Shown piece after piece: positions 8,704 through 16,113 of a stretch of DNA of 64,000 nt. Where the stretch lies: contig JBCCIP010000012.1 in assembly GCA_039111475.1 (NCBI GenBank), positions 1 through 64,000 of the forward strand, written 5' to 3'. Each line of letters starts with the position of its first letter. The stretch's first letter is position 1. Both the position numbers and the translations under genes were made by a program. The notes under the pieces are model-generated. The model had not been told where the DNA came from, ran no database searches, and worked only from the letters and a program-made list of their open reading frames with translations. This DNA comes from JAUIET01 sp039111475. Its GTDB lineage: Bacteria; Pseudomonadota; Gammaproteobacteria; Pseudomonadales; JAUIET01.

Positions 8704-9618
8704 CTACTGAGGAGGCATAGAAAACCCGTCAAGCACTGCACGATGCTCTGGTGTAAAGTAATTCGCCAATCCGACGTGCAAGCCCTGCATATCCCATTTT
8801 TCGTTTCCGTCAGGATTCAGGATGGGCTCGCCCAGGCTGGGTCGTTGCACAACTTGCACCATATTGCCCCACACTACCATCACCTCGCCAGAGATGTGCG
8901 CTGCTTGTTCCGATGCCAGATAGGCCACCACCGGAGCGACATTGGCTGGATCAAACGCATGAAAACCACCGTCTTCAGGCGGCTGAAACATTGCAGCGGT
9001 CGGCCCGGAGTTAGTCATATCCGTCAGCGCCCTTGGCATGATCACGTTACAAGTAATGCCGTATTTAATCATTAACTGTGCAGCACCCATGGTCATGGCC
9101 GTTATGCCCGCTTTGGCCGCTGCATAGTTTGGTTGTCCAGCAGAGCCATACAACATAGCTTCAGAGGAGGTGCTGATTAACCGGCCATACACGCCGTCAC
9201 CTGCTTTAGCTTTCTCTCGCCAGTAAGCCGTGGCATTGCGCATATTGATGAAATGACCGCGCAGGTGTACGCGAACAACACTGTCGAACTCATCATCAGA
9301 CATGCCGAATATGGTTTTGTCACGGCAGTAACCCGCGTTATTAACCATAACGTTCATGTCGCCGAAGGTATCCAGTGTGACCTTCATCAAGTTTTCGGCA
9401 TCAGCGCTGTCAGCGCAATCGCCGAACACGGCGATTGCTTCGCCGCCGGCAGTCTTGATTTCTTCTACCGTTTCTTGCGCAGCTTCCTCCGCTTTAGGAA
9501 GGTTAATCTCGTTAACGACCACGCGCGCGCCTTGCTGCGCCAGATAGAGCGCCTCTTCCCTACCCAGGCCATTTCCAGCGCCGGTGATGACTGCTACTTT
9601 TCCGTCTAAACTTCCCAT
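8704..9618 (-). CDS. SDR-family dehydrogenase, (3R)-hydroxyacyl-CoA type
   Basis: A 304-residue short-chain dehydrogenase. The Rossmann glycine motif is TGAGNGLG (12-19), NNAG is at 93-96, and Ser152, Tyr165 and Lys169 (YAAAK) make the catalytic set. The size, GREEAL helix and long C-terminal tail resemble the dehydrogenase part of HSD17B4-type multifunctional enzymes, which oxidise (3R)-hydroxyacyl-CoA. It is the last gene of a leftward set with a thiolase (12-bp gap) and a MaoC hydratase. AGGAAG lies upstream of the ATG. The acyl substrate is unknown; a fatty acid or steroid side chain is plausible. Confidence 0.8.
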   Translation of the reverse strand: MGSLDGKVAVITGAGNGLGREEALYLAQQGARVVVNEINLPKAEEAAQETVEEIKTAGGEAIAVFGDCADSADAENLMKVTLDTFGDMNVMVNNAGYCRDKTIFGMSDDEFDSVVRVHLRGHFINMRNATAYWREKAKAGDGVYGRLISTSSEAMLYGSAGQPNYAAAKAGITAMTMGAAQLMIKYGITCNVIMPRALTDMTNSGPTAAMFQPPEDGGFHAFDPANVAPVVAYLASEQAAHISGEVMVVWGNMVQVVQRPSLGEPILNPDGNEKWDMQGLHVGLANYFTPEHRAVLDGFSMPPQ

Positions 9619-9630
9619 ATTAAATGCTTC

Positions 9631-10806
9631 CTAGATACGTTCTATTATCGTGCCAGTGCCCAGTGCCGAGCCGCAACACATAGTGATCAAGGCAGTGTTT
9701 TTGTCGGCGCGTTCCAGCTCATGCAAGGCCGTGCAAATTAACCGAGCGCCGGTTGATCCCACTGGGTGGCCAATGGCAATAGCGCCACCGTTTACATTGA
9801 CTTTGCTCATGTCAGCGTCGTAGACCTGCGCCCAACTAAGCACTACAGCTGCGAACGCTTCATTCACTTCAAAAAGATCAATGTCATTCATGCTCATACC
9901 AGAGCGCTTTAACAGCCTGGCGGTTGCGTCTACCGGACCATCTAACAGATAATATGGGTCGCAACCAACTACGCAGTCGGTAATAATGCGCGCTCGTGGT
10001 TTCAAGCCGCGTCGCTTGGCTTCGTCAGCACTCATCCAAAGAACGCTGGTGGAACCATCCGACACCTGCGAACTGGTTCCGGCCGTGTGTAGCCCATTTT
10101 CAATTACTGGTCTGAGTTGCGCCAAACCTTCCAGTGTTGTATCACGCAGACCCTGATCACGGGTGATGGTTTTGGTTTCACCGGTTTTGTTGCCTTGCTC
10201 GTCCAGTATGGGCGCTTCAACACTCATTACCTCGCGGTCAAATCGACCTTCATCCCAAGCTACCTGTGCTCGCCGCTGCGATTCGCAGGCGAATGTTTCC
10301 AGGTCTTCGCGGCTAAGCCCACGATTATCTGCTATGCGTTCAACCATAGTAAACTGATCAGGTGCCTGATCCCATGGCCACTCTGGCGGAATGTAATAGC
10401 CCGGTCCGTTATAAACATTCGCGCCAAGACCAACGTGGCTCATAGCCTCTACTCCGCAAGCAATACCAACGTCGAAAGAGCCGTGATCAATCATTGCAGC
10501 AACGGCATGATTCGCCGCTTGTGCGGAACCACACTGGCTGTCTAAAGTAGTGCCACCAGCGGTATAGTCCGTTCCAGCCGAAAGCCATGCATTACGGGCA
10601 ATGTTACCGGCTTGCTCACCCGCCTGCGTCACGCAGCCACCGGCAATGTATTCAAGGTCACTGGACTCAACACCTGCACGACGCATCACCTCTTGCTGGC
10701 TCAACGCCAACAATTCGACCGCGTGAAAGCCACTCAAGTCTCCTACGCTCATTTTACCACGGGCGATAGGCGTTCGAACTGCTTCAACAATCACAGCTTC
10801 TGGCAT
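9631..10806 (-). CDS. Acetyl-CoA acyltransferase (thiolase)
   Basis: A 391-residue thiolase of normal length. The acyl-accepting Cys92 is in LDSQCGSAQ, the His is in AIAIGHPVGSTGAR (about 347) and the second Cys is in TMCCGSALGTG (about 378). It cleaves 3-ketoacyl-CoA to acetyl-CoA plus a shortened acyl-CoA, or works in reverse. It sits between the MaoC hydratase and the SDR on one strand. GAGGAA precedes the ATG. The sequence looks closer to FadA/FadI-type degradative thiolases than to biosynthetic ones, but this is a judgement by eye. Confidence 0.88.
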   Translation of the reverse strand: MPEAVIVEAVRTPIARGKMSVGDLSGFHAVELLALSQQEVMRRAGVESSDLEYIAGGCVTQAGEQAGNIARNAWLSAGTDYTAGGTTLDSQCGSAQAANHAVAAMIDHGSFDVGIACGVEAMSHVGLGANVYNGPGYYIPPEWPWDQAPDQFTMVERIADNRGLSREDLETFACESQRRAQVAWDEGRFDREVMSVEAPILDEQGNKTGETKTITRDQGLRDTTLEGLAQLRPVIENGLHTAGTSSQVSDGSTSVLWMSADEAKRRGLKPRARIITDCVVGCDPYYLLDGPVDATARLLKRSGMSMNDIDLFEVNEAFAAVVLSWAQVYDADMSKVNVNGGAIAIGHPVGSTGARLICTALHELERADKNTALITMCCGSALGTGTIIERI

Positions 10807-10859
10807 ATAAAATTCCTCAGATTTAAGAAATGCGTTTTAAGAAAGGAGCGTCGCGACTG

Positions 10860-11330
10860 CTAAAACATCATCAGAATAAGTTCATAAACGAGCGATGGGC
10901 GCTCATTTCCAACTACATGAACATTTTGTTCCATGGTAATTTTTGTACCACGGTCAGACACTTCAATTGATTTTACCCGGTTACGAGAGTGCACTTCACT
11001 ATTAACTGGCACCGGGTCAAGAAAACGTAATTTATTTGACCCATAGTTGGTCATAAATTTGAAGCCGGAAATTTTGTCGAGAATACTCTCACCATGCTCA
11101 AATCTGGACATACACGCCAAGATCAGGAAACCGTGGGCGATGGTGCAACCAAACGGACCTTCGGACTTGGCCCGCTGTTCATCAACATGAATCCACTGGT
11201 GATCACCGCTAAGGTCAGCAAAATCATTGATTAGCTTCTGGTCTACCACAAAGCTGTTGCTCCACTCTCCGAATTCCTCGGAGACCAATTGATTCATTGC
11301 TTCCTGATCGTTGAATGCGATACTGCTCAT
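10860..11330 (-). CDS. MaoC-like (R)-specific enoyl-CoA hydratase
   Basis: A 156-residue hot-dog-fold protein. The MaoC signature is DFADLSGDHQWIHVD, with Asp43 and His48 as the predicted hydratase pair, followed by GCTIAHGFL. It would hydrate trans-2-enoyl-CoA to the (3R)-hydroxyacyl-CoA, the substrate of the SDR two genes downstream. It lies 53 bp ahead of the thiolase gene and is probably the first gene of the transcript. The region upstream (11331-11473) is shared with the divergent SGNH-like gene. Confidence 0.85.
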   Translation of the reverse strand: MSSIAFNDQEAMNQLVSEEFGEWSNSFVVDQKLINDFADLSGDHQWIHVDEQRAKSEGPFGCTIAHGFLILACMSRFEHGESILDKISGFKFMTNYGSNKLRFLDPVPVNSEVHSRNRVKSIEVSDRGTKITMEQNVHVVGNERPSLVYELILMMF

Positions 11331-11473
11331 AAGGTTTTTGTGTCGAATTTCCGGGCGGATTGTATACCATATCGCCCCTGGTGCCCCAAGCGAAGGTCGA
11401 CAAGCTGCCCTCCAATCGCGTTAAATATCGTTAAGGGCAGCCAACGTGCTGCAGACTATCAAACGGGGCGTCG

Positions 11474-12139
11474 ATGTTTCTCCAGGCAAATTCAAGGCGA
11501 TTACTAATTATCGCGGCAATACTGCTGTTAATAGCCTCCAGCATAGTCACGACTGTGTTCTTCGAAAGCAGTAAGGAAGGCCTACTCGGACAACGTTTAC
11601 ACAGCCAACATGAATTGCTTGGCATAGCGAAAGATGACGTGGTCTTTCTGGGTGATGACTTAACTGCTGAGGCACTCTGGAGTGAATTATTCCCCGAAAT
11701 GAGTGTTCGCAATCGCGGTATGAATGGGCAGACCACGGAGGAAATGTTACTGCGCTTGCCCGGCATCGCTCAGGCCAAACCACGAGCCGTTTTAATTAAC
11801 TGTGGTGCTAGCGATCTTGAAGCCCTTATACCACCAGCGCAGATCATCGCAAACCTTCGCGAGGCCGTGAATTTGCTTCAATCATTCAGCCCAGAATCAC
11901 AAATCGTTATCAGTAGCGTACTGCCACTATCAATGGAAAATACTCTTGCGCTTGAGGGATTGAACAATGCACTAGCTCAATTTACTCTAACACATGAACT
12001 GGTTTTTATTGATATAAGCAGAGTATTTCTCAAGGATGACGGCGGCTTCAAAGAAGGACTTGCCGATCGAAGATCACGTTTACACGGCGCGGGCTACGCG
12101 GTGTGGCGTGATTTACTTGCACCGTACCTGAAAGAGTAA
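11474..12139 (+). CDS. SGNH/GDSL-fold protein lacking the nucleophilic Ser
   Basis: A 221-residue protein with an N-terminal membrane helix (about 9-28), which anchors it or serves as a signal. The rest follows the SGNH-hydrolase plan: VVFLGDD (block I), NRGMNG with Gly83 (block II), NCGASD (block III) and RLHGAGY with His204 (block V). Block I normally reads GDS; here position 62 is Asp, and the block III Asn is Ser114. The DNA (ggt gat gac) is unambiguous. The protein therefore keeps the fold but lacks two signature residues and may be an inactive, ligand-binding relative. It is divergent from the MaoC operon and convergent with DUF924. Confidence 0.7.
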   Translation: MFLQANSRRLLIIAAILLLIASSIVTTVFFESSKEGLLGQRLHSQHELLGIAKDDVVFLGDDLTAEALWSELFPEMSVRNRGMNGQTTEEMLLRLPGIAQAKPRAVLINCGASDLEALIPPAQIIANLREAVNLLQSFSPESQIVISSVLPLSMENTLALEGLNNALAQFTLTHELVFIDISRVFLKDDGGFKEGLADRRSRLHGAGYAVWRDLLAPYLKE

Positions 12140-12147
12140 ACGTGAGC

Positions 12148-12771
12148 TCAGGCAATTGCGCTGAGAAAGCGTTTCTCCGCCCGAGTCTTGTGCGCAACCG
12201 CGTGATACAAGCCGACCATCAAATGATTTCGGTGGTGATGAAACGGGTTGTCTTTAAAACTCACGTCATCGAGCATATTTTGCAGCATCTGCAAACCGAC
12301 CGTGCGTAATGAAATTTTATCGGCGTAAAGAAGTGGACCATAAAAAAAACTGCGCTCTACTGGCGTCAGTTCTTTATCAAGATTTTGGGTAATGCCGTAG
12401 CGACAGTACTGCAAAGCGGCAACTTTACTTTGTTTTTCATACTCTCGACTGTGCAGCAATCGTTTGGCGAACTGATCGAGAACAAGAATTAATGTTAGGC
12501 ATGATCGCGGCTCTTCCTGCCATTCGCTTAGCCCACCATTACAGGCACTTTTGACCAAAAATAGAAAATGTTCTTCGATATAGGCCAGCTGATCGCTTTG
12601 TTCGCTCAAGCCATTGCTGTCAGTAGGATCAACGTGCCAAAAACGAACCTTTTCGACGGGGAATGCGCCATAAAGATCAGTTCCAAACCAAAAGCTATGG
12701 ATACGTTCCGCTAGCTGGCGCTCGTTGTCTGCTGCCGCATCCGCAGCAGTTTGCTCTGTATTTGAGTTCAT
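12148..12771 (-). CDS. DUF924-family protein
   Basis: A 207-residue protein from the ATG giving MNSNTE. It has the DUF924 hallmarks: a helix with IHSFWFG near the N-terminus, LILVLDQFAKRLL in the middle and YGPLLYADKISL further on. The family is all-helical, TPR-like and of unknown role. The upstream in-frame extension to 12846 adds about 25 residues with no homology pattern, so the internal ATG is preferred. It begins 8 bp after the convergent SGNH-like gene ends. Confidence 0.75.
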   Translation of the reverse strand: MNSNTEQTAADAAADNERQLAERIHSFWFGTDLYGAFPVEKVRFWHVDPTDSNGLSEQSDQLAYIEEHFLFLVKSACNGGLSEWQEEPRSCLTLILVLDQFAKRLLHSREYEKQSKVAALQYCRYGITQNLDKELTPVERSFFYGPLLYADKISLRTVGLQMLQNMLDDVSFKDNPFHHHRNHLMVGLYHAVAHKTRAEKRFLSAIA

Positions 12772-12816
12772 TATTGGCTCCGTCCTTGGGGCTATGTTAT
12801 CGGTTTTTGCAGCCGA

Positions 12817-12843
12817 CACAAGAAGTGTGTGCACTTCCTTGTG
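12817..12843. repeat. Small imperfect hairpin between pomB and DUF924
   Basis: CACAAGAAGTG and CACTTCCTTGTG flank a TGTG loop, with one bulged base. It lies in the 175-bp gap between the pomB stop and the DUF924 start. With no T-tract after it on the leftward strand, it is a weak terminator candidate; it could also be an operator. Confidence 0.3.
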
Positions 12844-12946
12844 CAACGGAACAGAGTATGTACAGTGTTTTACACTTGGCCTAGTAGTAGTGTCCGAATG
12901 TGACGTGCGAAATCACTCACAAAAGTTTACAGTGTGCGCCGCTGGA

Positions 12947-13936
12947 TTAGAAAATTTCGTGCGGCATTAATTCAAAAGCTGGTGCTTCGGTAAGCTCTAG
13001 CGATTTGTATAAATTAGGGTCAGAGTTTTTCAATAGATTAACCTGAGCCTGAGTCTGCGCATCAAAGCCCTGCTTGAGCACTATTTCCACACGCCGGTTT
13101 CTAGCGCGCGTTTCGTTGGAATTATTTTCTGCCAGAGGTCTTGTTTCGGCATAGCCTGTTACTACAAAACGACCTGGGTTTAATTTGCCACCACTGAGTA
13201 GAGCATGCGCAACCGATACGGCTCTGGCCGATGATAACTCCCAGTTTGATCGGAACCGCGATGTCCTGATTGGCACATTATCGGAATGTCCCTGAACTGC
13301 GATCACACCGGGTTTTTCCGCCAATACCGCCTGTAAGCTCTTCAGCACTTTTACATATTTACGCGCAAGCGTTGCGGAGCCTGACGCGAATGAGCCTTTT
13401 TCCTTAATACGTAAGGTGATCTCACGTCCGTGTGTTTCGATTTCTACCTCACCGCGGGCAATTTCGTCGCGCATTGCATTGGCCAGATCCACCGCGTCTT
13501 GCTCGGTTTCTTTAATCATGCCCTGCAGCTTTTCGAGCAGCTCGGACTTGGCAGAATCCGCGTCAGAACTGCCCGACTCACGCGCGTCGCTGTCACCGAC
13601 ATTGCACTGAGTATCCAGGGTCATGGTTTGCTTGTCATCCGTTTTTTGCCAAACTTCTTTGATTGGCGTTGGTTGGGGACGACCGGGACTGAACTCCTGG
13701 GCAATAATGCTGGTGCCTTTTGGTATGTCTTTTACATTCAATTTGTTTTGTACGCCAAACGCGTCGCGCATGGAGCCCGCCAGACGCTTAAACTTCAAGG
13801 CATCCATCTCCGAGAAAGAAAGCAATAGCACAAAGAAACACATGAGCAGCGACATAAGATCTGCAAAAGTGGGCATCCAGCCCGGTATACCGGGTTCCGG
13901 TTCTGGGCAGATACATTCTTCGTCGTTGGCCGACAT
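12947..13936 (-). CDS. pomB: Flagellar stator protein PomB (MotB family, sodium type)
   Basis: A 329-residue protein. The N-terminus has a CxC and PEPEPG segment followed by PGWMPTFADLMSLLMCF, as in Vibrio PomB. Asp26 is the predicted ion-binding residue at the start of the only membrane helix (about 27-45). A plug/linker region follows, then an OmpA-like peptidoglycan-binding domain (about 190-310) with GHSDNVPI and NRRVEIVL. With PomA it forms the torque-generating, ion-conducting stator anchored to the wall. Sodium use is inferred from similarity. It lies 38 bp downstream of pomA on the same strand. No other flagellar gene is in the window. Confidence 0.88.
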   Translation of the reverse strand: MSANDEECICPEPEPGIPGWMPTFADLMSLLMCFFVLLLSFSEMDALKFKRLAGSMRDAFGVQNKLNVKDIPKGTSIIAQEFSPGRPQPTPIKEVWQKTDDKQTMTLDTQCNVGDSDARESGSSDADSAKSELLEKLQGMIKETEQDAVDLANAMRDEIARGEVEIETHGREITLRIKEKGSFASGSATLARKYVKVLKSLQAVLAEKPGVIAVQGHSDNVPIRTSRFRSNWELSSARAVSVAHALLSGGKLNPGRFVVTGYAETRPLAENNSNETRARNRRVEIVLKQGFDAQTQAQVNLLKNSDPNLYKSLELTEAPAFELMPHEIF

Positions 13937-13974
13937 CGTTTACGTCGCTTGGCTCTTGATTATTATTTGCGTGG

Positions 13975-14730
13975 TCAGTCTTTGGCGCCGCGCTTCTTCT
14001 CTGCTACATACGTTTGCAGCATTGATTCAATTACCCGCGGATTTTGCCCAGCTTGAATGGCAAGCAAGGCATCGATAATCAGATTCTTTACCCGACCTTC
14101 TTCAGTCAGACGAAGCTTGAGTTTGTCTGCAATAGGTCCCGCAATCATGGTGGCCGTCATTGCACCGTACAATGTGGTCAATAACGCTACGGCCATGGAT
14201 GGACCAATCGACTTGGGATCGTCCATATTCGAGAGCATTTGTACCAAGCCAATCAAGGTACCGATCATGCCCATCGCCGGCGCTACATCGGCCAGCGCCA
14301 GAAATATTTTCTGCCCCCACTCGTGTCGCTCTTGAGCCAGGTTCATGTCTTTGCTGAGCACTGTTTTGACCACGTCAGGATCATGCCCGTCAACCAGCAG
14401 CTGAATGCCGTTTTGCAGGTAGGGATTGCCCACTTCCTTGCCTTCAAGAGACAGTAACCCACCTTTGCGTGCAGCATCGGCCAGCTCAACAATTTCTTCG
14501 ATCAGCGTTGAGGGTTCATCAAGTTTGAACATGAAGGCTTTGCCCGCGACCTTCATGGCACCGAGAAACTGACCAAGGCCAAACTTCATCATCACCACGA
14601 ATGTGGCGCCTACAAGAACAATCAGCAAAGACGGCACATTGACCATCACGCCAATATCGCCACCGAGAACCATAGCCATTATCACGATGCCAAAAGCACC
14701 GAGCAGACCAATGAGAGTCGCTAAATCCAC
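13975..14730 (-). CDS. pomA: Flagellar stator protein PomA (MotA family)
   Basis: A 251-residue protein with four membrane helices, the stator partner of PomB. It begins MDLATLIGLLGAF like PomA, and carries the MotA-family segment MGMIGTLIGLVQMLSNMDDP and a conserved cytoplasmic loop. The start is GTG at 14730, because AAGGAG lies six bases upstream (14737-14742) and the protein then begins as in relatives; further upstream GTG codons (14733, 14766) are in frame but less well placed. It is divergent from xseB. Confidence 0.88.
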   Translation of the reverse strand: MDLATLIGLLGAFGIVIMAMVLGGDIGVMVNVPSLLIVLVGATFVVMMKFGLGQFLGAMKVAGKAFMFKLDEPSTLIEEIVELADAARKGGLLSLEGKEVGNPYLQNGIQLLVDGHDPDVVKTVLSKDMNLAQERHEWGQKIFLALADVAPAMGMIGTLIGLVQMLSNMDDPKSIGPSMAVALLTTLYGAMTATMIAGPIADKLKLRLTEEGRVKNLIIDALLAIQAGQNPRVIESMLQTYVAEKKRGAKD

Positions 14731-14736
14731 CACATG

Positions 14737-14742
14737 CTCCTT
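14737..14742 (-). promoter_or_regulatory. Shine-Dalgarno site fixing the pomA GTG start
   Basis: AAGGAG on the minus strand, six bases before GTG at 14730. It decides between three in-frame GTG codons. Confidence 0.6.
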
Positions 14743-14837
14743 GTGATGCTGCGAGAGTCGCCGCACATTCCTTTTCTTCTCCTTTTAGTGTAGCAGGCTG
14801 GTAGAATTTGCAGCTGGATAGAAAAGAGACTTTTACG

Positions 14838-15092
14838 ATGGCGGCCAGCAAAAAGAGCTTAAACTTTGAGCGCAACCTGGAGCAGCTTGAAACGCTGGTG
14901 AGCGAAATGGAATCGGGTGAACTAAGCCTCGAGGATTCGCTGAGCGCCTTTGAAAAAGGCATAAAACTGACTCGAGAGTGCCAAAGTGCGTTGCAGAAGG
15001 CAGAACAAAAAGTACAAAAATTAATCGAGGAGAATGGCCAATTAATCGAAACTGATTTCGATGACTCGGATAACCTCGATCTAGATGACTGA
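14838..15092 (+). CDS. xseB: Exodeoxyribonuclease VII small subunit
   Basis: An 84-residue helical protein with the XseB pattern: FERNLEQLETLVSEMESGELSLEDSLSAFEKG split over two helices, then EKVQKLIEENG. It forms exonuclease VII with XseA, degrading single-stranded DNA to oligonucleotides. The ATG at 14838 gives the usual length; an upstream TTG (14808) would add ten residues. Its end overlaps the ispA start by eight bases, which implies translational coupling. Confidence 0.92.
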   Translation: MAASKKSLNFERNLEQLETLVSEMESGELSLEDSLSAFEKGIKLTRECQSALQKAEQKVQKLIEENGQLIETDFDDSDNLDLDD

Positions 15093-16014
15093 TACGTTTC
15101 GCCATTTTCAGACCGCTGCCAGCCAACGAGTAAATCGGCAGCTGGAAGAACGAATTTCTGCATTGACGGCTCCGGCCACACTGCGTGAGTCCATGCTGTA
15201 TTCGGTTATGAATGGCGGTAAGCGATTGCGCCCCTCAATGACCTATGCCGCCTTTGGCTTGGTTTCTGGCGAAGATGCCGATGCGATAAATACTGAAACC
15301 AGCGCTTTTTCAATGGCGGACAATGCGGCCGTGGCGCTGGAGTTAATGCACTCTTACTCGCTTATCCATGACGACCTGCCCGCAATGGATGATGATGACC
15401 TGCGACGCGGTAAACCCAGTTGTCATATTGCGTTTGGCGAAGCAATGGCAATTTTGGCAGGCGATGCGCTGCAATCCATGGCATTTGAACAGTTAGGCGA
15501 TCGCTCTCAACTGAGCGATCAGCATATTGCACTGTTGTTGGCTGAGTTTGCGCGCGCCGCGGGTCCCGCTGGAATGGTCGGTGGGCAAGTGATGGATTTG
15601 CAAGCCATTGATGTTGGTCCAGCAGGCCCCATTAATATAGAGCAACTCGAAGCCATTCACCGAGCAAAAACCGGCGCTTTGATTCAAGCTGCATTGACCA
15701 TGGGTGCAATTTGCGGGTCGGCAAATTCGGCAACGATTGAACGCTTGCGCCGATTTGGTGAGCTCACAGGCTTGGCTTTTCAGGTGGTTGATGACGTATT
15801 GGATATTACGGCCAGCACCGAGCAATTGGGCAAACAGCAAGGCTCTGATCAAGCCTTGGGGAAACCTACCTACCCCGCTCTTATGGGTCTTGAGGCCGCA
15901 CAAAATTACGCGAGAGAACTTTGCGAGCTGGCCATACAAGAGCTTTCTGAACTCCCTGGCAATACCGAAGTGCTTGCTGGCCTGGCCACATACATTTCCA
16001 GTCGCAGTCACTGA
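15085..16014 (+). CDS. ispA: Farnesyl diphosphate synthase (polyprenyl synthetase)
   Basis: A 309-residue trans-prenyltransferase that condenses dimethylallyl/geranyl diphosphate with isopentenyl diphosphate. The first Asp-rich motif is DDLPAMDDDD (from residue 96), the second is FQVVDDVLD (about 230), and GGKRLRP (44-50) binds diphosphate. The product is probably FPP. It lies in the order xseB-ispA-dxs, so precursor synthesis and use are encoded together. Confidence 0.92.
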   Translation: MTDTFRHFQTAASQRVNRQLEERISALTAPATLRESMLYSVMNGGKRLRPSMTYAAFGLVSGEDADAINTETSAFSMADNAAVALELMHSYSLIHDDLPAMDDDDLRRGKPSCHIAFGEAMAILAGDALQSMAFEQLGDRSQLSDQHIALLLAEFARAAGPAGMVGGQVMDLQAIDVGPAGPINIEQLEAIHRAKTGALIQAALTMGAICGSANSATIERLRRFGELTGLAFQVVDDVLDITASTEQLGKQQGSDQALGKPTYPALMGLEAAQNYARELCELAIQELSELPGNTEVLAGLATYISSRSH

Positions 16015-16048
16015 ATGCACGGCAGCAAAGAATGTTTACATTCACCGA

Positions 16049-16076
16049 TTAATCAAACCCGGCAATAGGGTACAAT
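16049..16076 (+). promoter_or_regulatory. Possible promoter for dxs
   Basis: TTAATC (16049-16054) and TACAAT (16071-16076) are 16 bp apart in the 99-bp gap before dxs. The -10 is good and the -35 is weak, so dxs may also be read through from ispA. Confidence 0.2.
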
Positions 16077-16113
16077 TCGGTATTGAATTATCATTGAGCA
16101 TTGCATTTAGCTA

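Noticed and set aside
14519..15181. Leftward frame of 220 codons across pomA and xseB
   Set aside because: It covers xseB and the divergent start region; the real genes there are well supported.
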